Positions 25,410 to 33,258 of a stretch of 64,000 bases of DNA are shown piece after piece. Position 1 is the first letter of the stretch. Every line of letters begins with the position of its first letter. Under the pieces are notes generated by a model. That model was not told where the DNA came from. It did not search any database and worked only from the letters and a program-made list of their open reading frames with translations. The position numbers were made by a program, and so were the translations under genes. Origin of the DNA: an uncultured Clostridia bacterium (GTDB lineage Bacteria; Bacillota; Clostridia; Oscillospirales; Ruminococcaceae); the NCBI GenBank assembly GCA_947628655.1, contig CANRAS010000004.1, positions 1 through 64,000 on the forward strand. The letters run 5' to 3'.

Positions 25410-28028
25410 ATGTTTAAGCAAGAGAAAAAGTATTATCGCAAAGCCTTTTTGGTTACAATGATAATGGCGTTTGCAATGTTTTTGCCGTATGTGATTTTTG
25501 ACAAGGGATATTTCATTTTCTACGGAGATTACAACGCACAGCAAATACCGTTCTTTAAACAATGTGTGGAGGCTGTTCACAACGGCACGCTGGGCTGGGA
25601 TTGGAAAACCGACCTCGGCGCGAATTTTATGGGCAGTTATACCTATTACACATTAGGCAGTCCGTTTTTCTGGTTTATGTGCCTGTTTCCCGCAAGCTGG
25701 GCGCCGTATCTGATGATGCCTCTGCTTTCCGTAAAATTCGGGCTGTTCGGCTTGTTTGCGTTTATCTATATCAGACGTTTCACAGCAAAACCTCAAAGCG
25801 CGCTGATAGGCGGGATACTCTACGCGTTCTCGTCGTTCAACCTCTACAACATCTTCTTCCAGTTTCAAGACGCGTTTATCTGGTTTCCGCTCCTGCTTAT
25901 TGCCGTGGAGGAGGCTGTCGTAAACAAGCGCAGGGGAGTATTGGCGCTTGCCGTCGCGATAAACTGCCTTGCAAACTACTTCTTCTTTATTCAGGAATGT
26001 ATCTTTTTATTAATATATTTCCTTGTAAGACTAGCCGTAGACGTGAAATTCTCAATCAAGGCAAAGGATTTCTTCTGCATGGCGTTCGAGTGCATTGTCG
26101 GCGTGTTTATCGCCGGGATACTGTTCATACCGTCGATTTATCAGGTGCTTGACGTTCCGCGCTCAAAGAACACTCTCGCGAATTGGAGTTTCCTGTTCTT
26201 CGGCGACGAACAGCGTTACGGACTGCTGTTTGAGAGTTTCTTCTTCCCGCCCGAAATCGCCGCGAGAAACAAGATGTTTGAAAACGCGAACGCCAAATGG
26301 TCGAGCGTCGCGCTGTATCTTCCGCTGTTCTCGATGTCGGGAGTAATAGCGTTCTTCAAGAGCGCGAAAAAGCATTGGATAAAGCCGCTGTTGCTTATCT
26401 GCCTGCTGTTTGCGTTTGTTCCGGGGCTTAATTCGTCGTTTACGCTGTTCAATAATAATTACTACACACGTTGGTTTTATATGCCCACGCTTATCTGCTG
26501 TCTTGCGACTGCGCTCGCTTTGGAAAACGCGGAATTTGATTTCAAGTACGGCGTTCGTGTGACGGCTATCGCCACGGGCATTATAGGCGGTCTTGCCTTG
26601 CTCGCTCCGTTTACAAAGACTGTCACGGAAAACGGCGAAACAAAGAAAATTGTCGTTCCGCGCTTTATGAACATCGACTATGTAATTTTGTGGATAGCGA
26701 TAGCGCTTGCGGTTATGGCTTTGTGCGCTATGGTATTCTTGACGAAGTACCGCGAAAAAGTACTGCAGAAAGATTTTATGAAACGCGCGTCAACCGTAAC
26801 AATTGCGTTCTCTATGCTGCTCGGCTTTTATTTCGTAGGTTCGGGACGTTCGATAGGACCGTATGTCGGACGGTTTAATAAAATGGTATCGTCGAAGTTT
26901 TCGATAGACGACCCCGAATTTTACAGAATAGAGGGTCTTGACGAGATAAACAACGTGAATATGTTCTGGGGAATGAGTTCCTTAAAGAGTTTTACAAGCA
27001 TTATCCCCGGTTCTACCTTTGAGTTTTACGACTTGCTCGGAATAGAACGCACGGTAAATTCCGCGCCCGACTATGACCGCTACGCGCTCAGAGCGTTCGC
27101 CCGCGTCAAATACATTATGGTTCCCGAAGATATGGTGAGTTCGGCGTCGGCGATAGATAAGCTGGAAATTTATGACAAGATTGACAAGCAGGGAATATAT
27201 GATATTTATAAAACGGATTACGCTCTGCCTATGGGATTTGCTTACGATGATTACTACCTGACAAAAGATGTCAAGGATAATGTAAAGGTCGATAATCTTA
27301 TGGTTCGCGCCGCGGTTCTCACCGAAGAACAAGCGTCGAAGTATTCCGATATTTTAAATCCCCTTGACGCGAACACAACGGGCGATGTTTCTCTTGAAGA
27401 GTTTAAACAGGACGCGCAGGCGCGTATTGCCGAGGGCGTTGAGGACTTTGCGATAAATAAAAAGGGATTTACCGCAGTAACGCACTACACCTCCGAAAAA
27501 CTCGTGGTTTTCAGCGTTCCGTGGTGCAAGGGCTGGTCTGCGACCGTGAACGGCAAGCCCGCAGAGGTTGACAAAATAAACGGCGGTATGTGCGCTGTCC
27601 GCGTACCTGCGGGAGATACAGAAATCTCGTTCACCTACACCACTCCCGGACTTAAAATAGGTATCATTATGTCGATAGGCGGCGTGCTGATGTTCGCTGT
27701 TTATATGCTGTATTTCCCGCTGTTCAAGCGCAGAAACGGACGTTCATATGCGCATATGTACACGACGGAGGGCATTACAGATGTTAAGGCGCATAAGTCG
27801 TATATCGACCAGCTTTCCGAAAGAATATACAACTGTCACGAGCGCGGCGGGAGAATAAGTTCCGATGAACAGGTAATCGAGTTCCCCGATGTTGACGAGA
27901 GTTTTATGGACAAGAAAAAATACGATTTCTCAAAACTCGTGCCAAAGAAACGAAATTCTCACATCACGGAGGACGACGAGGCATACCGCGTTATGGAAGA
28001 ACTTGACAAGAAAGACGATGAGGAGTAA
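25410..28028 (+). CDS. YfhO-family polytopic membrane protein
   Basis: The protein (872 residues) has about a dozen membrane helices in its first 520 residues, an extracytoplasmic domain (about 530-740), one more membrane helix near 755-775 and a charged cytoplasmic tail of about 100 residues. The FYGDYNAQQIPFF loop after the first helix and the aromatic-rich loops match YfhO, a GT-C-like family implicated in decorating teichoic or lipoteichoic acids. The start is ATG 25410 with CGGAGG. It lies between argS and a Nudix gene; whether it is catalytic is unknown. Confidence 0.85.
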   Translation: MFKQEKKYYRKAFLVTMIMAFAMFLPYVIFDKGYFIFYGDYNAQQIPFFKQCVEAVHNGTLGWDWKTDLGANFMGSYTYYTLGSPFFWFMCLFPASWAPYLMMPLLSVKFGLFGLFAFIYIRRFTAKPQSALIGGILYAFSSFNLYNIFFQFQDAFIWFPLLLIAVEEAVVNKRRGVLALAVAINCLANYFFFIQECIFLLIYFLVRLAVDVKFSIKAKDFFCMAFECIVGVFIAGILFIPSIYQVLDVPRSKNTLANWSFLFFGDEQRYGLLFESFFFPPEIAARNKMFENANAKWSSVALYLPLFSMSGVIAFFKSAKKHWIKPLLLICLLFAFVPGLNSSFTLFNNNYYTRWFYMPTLICCLATALALENAEFDFKYGVRVTAIATGIIGGLALLAPFTKTVTENGETKKIVVPRFMNIDYVILWIAIALAVMALCAMVFLTKYREKVLQKDFMKRASTVTIAFSMLLGFYFVGSGRSIGPYVGRFNKMVSSKFSIDDPEFYRIEGLDEINNVNMFWGMSSLKSFTSIIPGSTFEFYDLLGIERTVNSAPDYDRYALRAFARVKYIMVPEDMVSSASAIDKLEIYDKIDKQGIYDIYKTDYALPMGFAYDDYYLTKDVKDNVKVDNLMVRAAVLTEEQASKYSDILNPLDANTTGDVSLEEFKQDAQARIAEGVEDFAINKKGFTAVTHYTSEKLVVFSVPWCKGWSATVNGKPAEVDKINGGMCAVRVPAGDTEISFTYTTPGLKIGIIMSIGGVLMFAVYMLYFPLFKRRNGRSYAHMYTTEGITDVKAHKSYIDQLSERIYNCHERGGRISSDEQVIEFPDVDESFMDKKKYDFSKLVPKKRNSHITEDDEAYRVMEELDKKDDEE

Positions 28029-28030
28029 TT

Positions 28031-28567
28031 ATGCACCTTGAAGAAAAAACGCTGTCAAGCGAAATGATTTTCGACGGCAGGGTAGTAAAACTGTTTACGG
28101 ATAAAGCGGAACTTGAAAACGGCGAAATCGTATCCCGCGAAGTGATAAAGCACCCCGGCGGAGTATGTATCGTTCCGCTGGACAGCGAGGATAACGTGCT
28201 TATGGTTCGGCAGTTTCGCTATCCGTTTCAAAAAGTGCTGTTAGAAATTCCCGCGGGAAAAATGGAGTTCGGCGAAAACCCAGAAGAATGTGGTCTGCGC
28301 GAACTCCGCGAGGAAACAGGCTGTACCTGCGACAGCTTTGTGTCTTTGGGCAGACTGCTCCCAACGCCCGCTTATGACAGCGAGATAATCCATATGTATC
28401 TTGCAGCGGGACTTCACGGCGGTACACAGGATCTGGACGACGACGAATTTCTGGAGGTAAAGAAAATACCGCTCCAAAAAGCGGTAGAAATGATAATGAA
28501 AGGCGAGATAGAGGACGCGAAAACTCAGGCGGCTCTGCTTAAAACAAAACTTCTGTTAAACAGATAA
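28031..28567 (+). CDS. Nudix hydrolase, ADP-ribose pyrophosphatase type
   Basis: The Nudix box GX5EX7REUXEEXGU is complete (G K M E F G E ... R E L R E E T G), preceded by the EIPAGK motif of ADP-ribose pyrophosphatases (NudF). The length of 178 residues fits. It hydrolyses ADP-ribose or related nucleoside diphosphates. It starts 2 bases after the YfhO-type gene. Its stop codon abuts that of convergent spoVG with no gap, and I see no terminator between them. Confidence 0.92.
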   Translation: MHLEEKTLSSEMIFDGRVVKLFTDKAELENGEIVSREVIKHPGGVCIVPLDSEDNVLMVRQFRYPFQKVLLEIPAGKMEFGENPEECGLRELREETGCTCDSFVSLGRLLPTPAYDSEIIHMYLAAGLHGGTQDLDDDEFLEVKKIPLQKAVEMIMKGEIEDAKTQAALLKTKLLLNR

Positions 28568-28825
28568 TCACTGAATGTATTCGTTATAAGCGTCAAGTAT
28601 CTTCTTTTCCATTATATCGCGGACGTCCGCGGATATGGGATGAATGATGTCGCGAAAAACTCCGTTTTCTTCGCGTCGGCTGGGCATTGCGACAAACAGG
28701 CGTTCGTCGCCTTGAACAAGTTTAATGTCGTGGATTGCGAAAGCGTTGTCAATGGTAATAGACACCACCGCCCGCAGTCTGCCCTCGTGCATAGTTTTTC
28801 TTATCTTGATGTCGCTGATTTCCAT
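28568..28825 (-). CDS. spoVG: SpoVG family RNA/DNA-binding regulator
   Basis: SpoVG is a small nucleic-acid-binding protein; in Bacillus it affects asymmetric septation, and in other Firmicutes it tunes surface genes. The 85 residues match the family from MEISDIKIRK to the helix ending NEYIQ, including RDIIHPIS. The ribosome site is GGAGG. It is divergent from murC across a 153-base gap. Its presence fits, but does not prove, a sporulating lineage. Confidence 0.96.
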   Translation of the reverse strand: MEISDIKIRKTMHEGRLRAVVSITIDNAFAIHDIKLVQGDERLFVAMPSRREENGVFRDIIHPISADVRDIMEKKILDAYNEYIQ

Positions 28826-28906
28826 AATATTCCTCCGTTAAAATGTCTAAGACGGCGCTGAAACTGCGCGCGTCTTTCTTACAAGGTTATTTTTAGGAGA
28901 AAGGGC

Positions 28907-28930
28907 GCGAATATTCATAAAAATATTCGC
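28907..28930. other. Perfect 9-bp inverted repeat between spoVG and murC
   Basis: GCGAATATT (28907-28915) and AATATTCGC (28922-28930) flank a six-base loop. It lies in the divergent gap where both promoters must sit; I could not identify convincing -35/-10 pairs there. It could be an operator or an RNA hairpin. Confidence 0.5.
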
Positions 28931-28978
28931 GGCGGCATATATTTTTTGAATGAACGCTGAATAAAGGGGCGTGTTTAA

Positions 28979-30364
28979 ATGGAGAATTTTCTTAAAGGCA
29001 AAAAACACATACATTTTATAGGAATAGGCGGGAGCGGAATGTATCCGCTCGCGCAGATACTCCACACAAAAGGGTATTACCTCACTGGTTCGGACAACAA
29101 CGAAACGGCTACTTTGCAGGCTGTCCGCGCTATGGGTATCCCCGTGACGTTGGGACAGCGCGCTGAAAATATCGAGGGCGCGGACTGTATAGTCTTTTCC
29201 GCCGCGATTATGGAGGATAATCCCGAACTGATTGCCGCCCGCGAGGCGGCAAAGCGCGGTGTAAAACTCGCTGAAAGAAGTGAACTCTTAGGGTTAGTGA
29301 CCGAGCAGTTTTCAAAAGCGATGTGCGTTTCGGGCACTCACGGAAAGACCACGACAAGTTCTATGCTCACGATGATTTTGCTTGCGGCGGGAATAGACGC
29401 GTCCGCTGTTATAGGCGGGAAACTCCGCGCGATAAGCGGCAGCGGCAGAGCGGGGAAATCCGAATATATGGTGTGCGAGGCGTGCGAATTTAAGGATACG
29501 TTTCTTCATCTGTTCCCGAATATTTCCGTTATCCTGAACATCGACGAGGACCATATGGATTATTTCAAAAATATGGAAAATCTGAAACGCTCTTTTTTAA
29601 AATTCTGCGATATGACAACGGATATTATCGTCGCGAACGGTTCTGACGCGAACACGATGGAGGTCGTAAGAAAATGCAGTTCAAAAGCGAAAATTGTCAC
29701 TTTCGGCAAAACGTCGGACTGCGATTTCTACGCGGAAAACATTACGCAGATTTCCGATTTCCATAGGCGTTTTGATTTGATGAACAACGGGAAAAGACTT
29801 TGCGGGATAGACGTTCACGTTCCTGGCGAACACAACGTTTATAACGCCCTTGCCGCCTGCGCGGCGGCGTATTCCGCGGGAATACCCGCGGACGCTCTGC
29901 AAAAGGGGCTTTCCGAGTTTACGGGCGCAATGCGGCGCTTTGAAAAATTGGCGGAGATAAACGGCGTGACGTTCGTTGACGATTACGGACACCACCCCGC
30001 CGAAATCGGCGCTACCCTTAAAACCGCAAAGGAAATGAGTTTCAAGCGCGTTTGGTGCGTTCATCAGCCGTTTACTTATTCACGAACGGCAATGCTTTTA
30101 GATGAATTTGCAAAAGCGCTGTCTATTGCCGATAAAGTTGTTCTTACCGAAATAATGGGCGGGCGCGAAAAGAACACCTATAATATTTACGCGAAAGACC
30201 TCGCGGAAAAAATAGACGGCTGCGTATGGTTTCCGACGTTTGAGGAAGTCGCGGAATATGTGACCGATAACGTGCGCGAGGGCGACCTTGTGATAACAAC
30301 AAGCTGCGGCGACGTTTACAAAGTCGCGGATATGATGATAGAGATTATGAAAACGCGGGGCTAG
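28979..30364 (+). CDS. murC: MurC, UDP-N-acetylmuramate--L-alanine ligase
   Basis: This Mur ligase adds L-Ala to UDP-MurNAc. It has the N-terminal UDP-binding GIGGSGM, the ATP loop GTHGKTTTSS (near 120), the NIDEDHMDYF centre and the FVDDYGHHPAEI C-terminal motif. The length of 461 residues is typical. The start is ATG 28979. It is followed after 2 bases by a PepV-like peptidase, and both end at the terminator near 31800. Confidence 0.96.
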   Translation: MENFLKGKKHIHFIGIGGSGMYPLAQILHTKGYYLTGSDNNETATLQAVRAMGIPVTLGQRAENIEGADCIVFSAAIMEDNPELIAAREAAKRGVKLAERSELLGLVTEQFSKAMCVSGTHGKTTTSSMLTMILLAAGIDASAVIGGKLRAISGSGRAGKSEYMVCEACEFKDTFLHLFPNISVILNIDEDHMDYFKNMENLKRSFLKFCDMTTDIIVANGSDANTMEVVRKCSSKAKIVTFGKTSDCDFYAENITQISDFHRRFDLMNNGKRLCGIDVHVPGEHNVYNALAACAAAYSAGIPADALQKGLSEFTGAMRRFEKLAEINGVTFVDDYGHHPAEIGATLKTAKEMSFKRVWCVHQPFTYSRTAMLLDEFAKALSIADKVVLTEIMGGREKNTYNIYAKDLAEKIDGCVWFPTFEEVAEYVTDNVREGDLVITTSCGDVYKVADMMIEIMKTRG

Positions 30365-30366
30365 AT

Positions 30367-31782
30367 ATGTACGATAAATTTCACGATTATATTTTTTCGC
30401 ACGAAAACGAACTGAAAAAACTGCTCGGTGATTTGGTGCAGATACCCAGCGTTATGGGAAAATTTTTCGAAAACGCGCCTTTCGGCGAAGAGCCGAAAAA
30501 CGCGCTCTTATATCTTGAAAAAGTCTGCCGTGAGAAGGGATTTGAAGTAACGAATTACGAAAACGCCGTTCTCTGCGCGGACTATAATCCGCAAGGCGCG
30601 GAAACAACGCTCGGAATACTCGCGCATTTGGACGTAGTTCCCGCCGACGGCACGGGCTGGAACACAGACCCTTTTAAACTCGCCGACAAGGACGGGATTT
30701 TGTACGGCAGAGGAGTTATTGACGACAAAGGTCCCGCTGTCGCGGCGCTTTACGCGCTGTTATGCGTTAAGGAATTGGGTGTTCCGCTAAAAAAGGGCGT
30801 TCGGCTTATTTTCGGAACCAACGAGGAAAACGGCTCGGAAGATTTGGAAATCTACAAAAAGCACGACAAATTCCCGCCGAACGTGTTCACACCCGACGGC
30901 AGTTTCCCCGTAATCAATATAGAAAAGGGAATGATACGCGGCTGTTTTATCAGCAATCTTTCGGAGCGCGGGAACATTATGTCAATGGGCGGCGGCACGG
31001 TGATAAACGCCGTTCCCGACTGTGCCGCGGCGACATTGCAATCCGTAACGCGCGAGGAACTGCTTGAGGAAATTTCCCGCGACAGCACGGGCGTTAAGTT
31101 CGCGGTCGGGCAAGAACCCGACGACAACAGGTTTATCACGATAACGGCGACAGGGAAGGCGGCGCACGCGTCCGCTCCCGACGGAGGAAAAAACGCGCTG
31201 ACGGCGCTGGTTTCCTTGATAAACAGACTTTTCGACAGCGGGAAACTTCCCGTTTCCGATTGCAGACAGCGCGATGTCCTGCGCGGAATTGAAAAGCTGT
31301 TCCCGTTCGGAGAAACGGACGGCGGTTCGCTCGGACTGAAATGCTCCGACGAAAGCGGCGCGCTTACCTGCGTGTTCAGCAAATTCACACTAACGCGCAG
31401 TTCGGCAGTCGGTCAGTTTGACATTCGCTTTCCCGCTTGTATGAAACTGTCCGAAGTCGCGGAAAAATGCCGTGAAATATTTTCGGAAAACGGTTTCGGT
31501 TTTGAAGTTACATTAGGCGACGAACCGCATATCGTTTCGCCCGACAGCGATTTTGTGAAAAAACTGCTTTCTGTTTACGAAAAAGTCGAGGGCGAACGCG
31601 GATACTGCGTTGCGATAGGCGGGGGAACTTACGTTCACAATATCGAGGGAGGAGTGGCGTTCGGCGCGGAACGCGGCGACACGGACTATCATATGCACGG
31701 CGACAACGAGTTTATCACGGCAGAGGAACTGTTAAAAGACGCCGTTCTGTTCGCGCATACTATCGCGGAAATCTGCGGTTAA
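30367..31782 (+). CDS. PepV/Sapep-type M20 dipeptidase
   Basis: This M20 metallopeptidase has zinc ligands and catalytic residues in LAHLDVVPADG, GVIDDKGP and FGTNEENGSED, plus the late DTDYHMHGDNEF segment that carries the last His. The lid/dimer domain insert is present (about 185-380). It is 471 residues. Such enzymes cut Xaa dipeptides in the cytoplasm, and the link to murC suggests peptide or cell-wall recycling. A succinyl-diaminopimelate desuccinylase is the alternative, but length and motifs favour PepV. Confidence 0.9.
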   Translation: MYDKFHDYIFSHENELKKLLGDLVQIPSVMGKFFENAPFGEEPKNALLYLEKVCREKGFEVTNYENAVLCADYNPQGAETTLGILAHLDVVPADGTGWNTDPFKLADKDGILYGRGVIDDKGPAVAALYALLCVKELGVPLKKGVRLIFGTNEENGSEDLEIYKKHDKFPPNVFTPDGSFPVINIEKGMIRGCFISNLSERGNIMSMGGGTVINAVPDCAAATLQSVTREELLEEISRDSTGVKFAVGQEPDDNRFITITATGKAAHASAPDGGKNALTALVSLINRLFDSGKLPVSDCRQRDVLRGIEKLFPFGETDGGSLGLKCSDESGALTCVFSKFTLTRSSAVGQFDIRFPACMKLSEVAEKCREIFSENGFGFEVTLGDEPHIVSPDSDFVKKLLSVYEKVEGERGYCVAIGGGTYVHNIEGGVAFGAERGDTDYHMHGDNEFITAEELLKDAVLFAHTIAEICG

Positions 31783-31797
31783 AACGCGCATTTTCAT

Positions 31798-31828
31798 AAT
31801 CGCCCCGTAAATGCGGGGCGATTTTTTT
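31798..31828 (+). terminator. Strong terminator after murC-pepV
   Basis: AATCGCCCCG pairs with CGGGGCGATT around TAAATG, followed by seven T (31822-31828). Confidence 0.95.
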
Positions 31829-31866
31829 GTCGGATAATTGTTCAGAAAATCGTAAGAAGTCAAGTC

Positions 31867-31895
31867 TTGACAAAACGGATTTGTTGTGATATAAT
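31867..31895 (+). promoter_or_regulatory. Perfect sigma-A promoter of the VanY-like gene
   Basis: TTGACA (31867-31872), 17 bases, TATAAT (31890-31895), with TGA directly before the -10 (extended -10). It is 31 bases before the start codon. Confidence 0.93.
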
Positions 31896-31925
31896 TGTTG
31901 AAGAAAGAGAAATGGGGGAATATAT

Positions 31926-33011
31926 ATGAAAATAAAGCCGACTATGGCGGTTCTTGCCTTGACGGTGCTTTTGTGCGGGTGTTCGGACAGAACTGCGGGC
32001 GGGAGCAGTACCGCACAATCTGTTTCGTCAGCGCAAACCGCTTCGCAGGGCGCAGAGCAGTCGAGTTCTGAAAAAAGCGGTGCGCCCACGGTCATAGCGC
32101 CGAATTTTCAAAGCACCTCCGAAACGAGCGAAACCTCTGCGCCCGTCACTTCCGAAGGAATGTCCGCATCGTCGGGGGGCAATATGGAGGTTACGGAGGA
32201 ATACGCTCTGTCCGAGGATTTATATGTTGACGGCATACTCACGATAAAAGACGGCGGAACCGTTGTCGTTGGAAACGGGAAAACTCTGTACGTCAGCGGC
32301 GCTGTCGAAATGTCCGACAACGGCAAGCTGATAATAGAGGACGGCGGAAAACTCGTAATGGACGCCGACAGCGCGGAAATAAACGGCGGTTCGGTCACGG
32401 TAAACACGGATTTTGACAGCCTGTCCTGCGAAATGGGCACGGTAAATTCCCGCATAATCCCGCCCGAACGCAAGGTGACCGACGGCGTGACTACAGTCGG
32501 AGGAATTGTAATCGCAAACAAGGCGATAAAACTCCCGCCCGAATTTGGAAGTCATCTTTCGCTTGACGAGGTAGAACCCGAGGTTAATGCCGCACTCGAC
32601 GAGATGAATTCGATGTCCGAACATCAGTACATAAATGTGTCGGGCTATCGCTCGTATTACGACCAACAGGCGATTTTCCAAAACTACTGCGATATTTACG
32701 GCTATGACGAGGCTGATACGTTTTCCTCGCAGGCAGGTCACAGCGAACACCAGACGGGACTTACAATGGATCTTGACGCGTTTGAAGAAAGCTACGCCGA
32801 CACTCCCGAAGGGCAATGGCTTGCGGAAAATTGCTGGCGTTTCGGCTTTATAATCCGCTATCCTAAGGGAAAAGACGACATCACGGGGTATACTTACGAG
32901 CCGTGGCACGTCCGCTACTTAGGCAAAAGCACGGCAAAACTCGTTTACGACAGCGGTTTGACGCTCGAAGAATTTCTAAACGTTGAGGGCGGCAAGACTG
33001 TTATTGATTAG
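31926..33011 (+). CDS. Lipoprotein VanY-type D-Ala-D-Ala carboxypeptidase with beta-solenoid-like insert
   Basis: The protein (361 residues) starts with a lipoprotein signal whose lipobox LCGC puts the lipidated Cys at 19. A Ser/Thr/Gln-rich stalk follows (20-90), then a repetitive beta-rich region (about 98-163) with DGG/NGK turns about every 12-16 residues, like a short beta-solenoid. The C-terminal M15B domain has S273, H275, G278 and D282 of SxHxxGxxxD, and E325-P-W-H328. It should trim the terminal D-Ala of stem peptides outside the membrane. It is transcribed alone from a perfect promoter to the terminator at 33021-33047. Confidence 0.9.
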   Translation: MKIKPTMAVLALTVLLCGCSDRTAGGSSTAQSVSSAQTASQGAEQSSSEKSGAPTVIAPNFQSTSETSETSAPVTSEGMSASSGGNMEVTEEYALSEDLYVDGILTIKDGGTVVVGNGKTLYVSGAVEMSDNGKLIIEDGGKLVMDADSAEINGGSVTVNTDFDSLSCEMGTVNSRIIPPERKVTDGVTTVGGIVIANKAIKLPPEFGSHLSLDEVEPEVNAALDEMNSMSEHQYINVSGYRSYYDQQAIFQNYCDIYGYDEADTFSSQAGHSEHQTGLTMDLDAFEESYADTPEGQWLAENCWRFGFIIRYPKGKDDITGYTYEPWHVRYLGKSTAKLVYDSGLTLEEFLNVEGGKTVID

Positions 33012-33020
33012 AATATCTCA

Positions 33021-33047
33021 GGCTCTCCAAAACGGAGAGCCGTTTTT
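33021..33047 (+). terminator. Terminator after the VanY-like gene
   Basis: GGCTCTCC (33021-33028) pairs with GGAGAGCC (33034-33041), followed by GTTTTT. Confidence 0.93.
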
Positions 33048-33162
33048 ATCAAAATCAGCCGTCAGCGCACGAAAAGAAAACGTTTACATTCGTTTACAAA
33101 GAATTTGTGTACAAAAACCACAGACTGTTTTTTATACATTTGTAGAAATTAAACAAAAACTA

Positions 33163-33191
33163 TTGACATAGAGCGCATTTTCAGTTATAAT
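33163..33191 (+). promoter_or_regulatory. Perfect sigma-A promoter of the pseudo-FtsK operon
   Basis: TTGACA (33163-33168), 17 bases, TATAAT (33186-33191). The start codon of the 1324-residue gene lies 68 bases downstream. Confidence 0.93.
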
Positions 33192-33258
33192 TATTTTAGA
33201 TGATTGACGCGGGATAATTGTGCCCTCGTCGGCCCGAAATCGTAAAGGAGTTTTTGCT

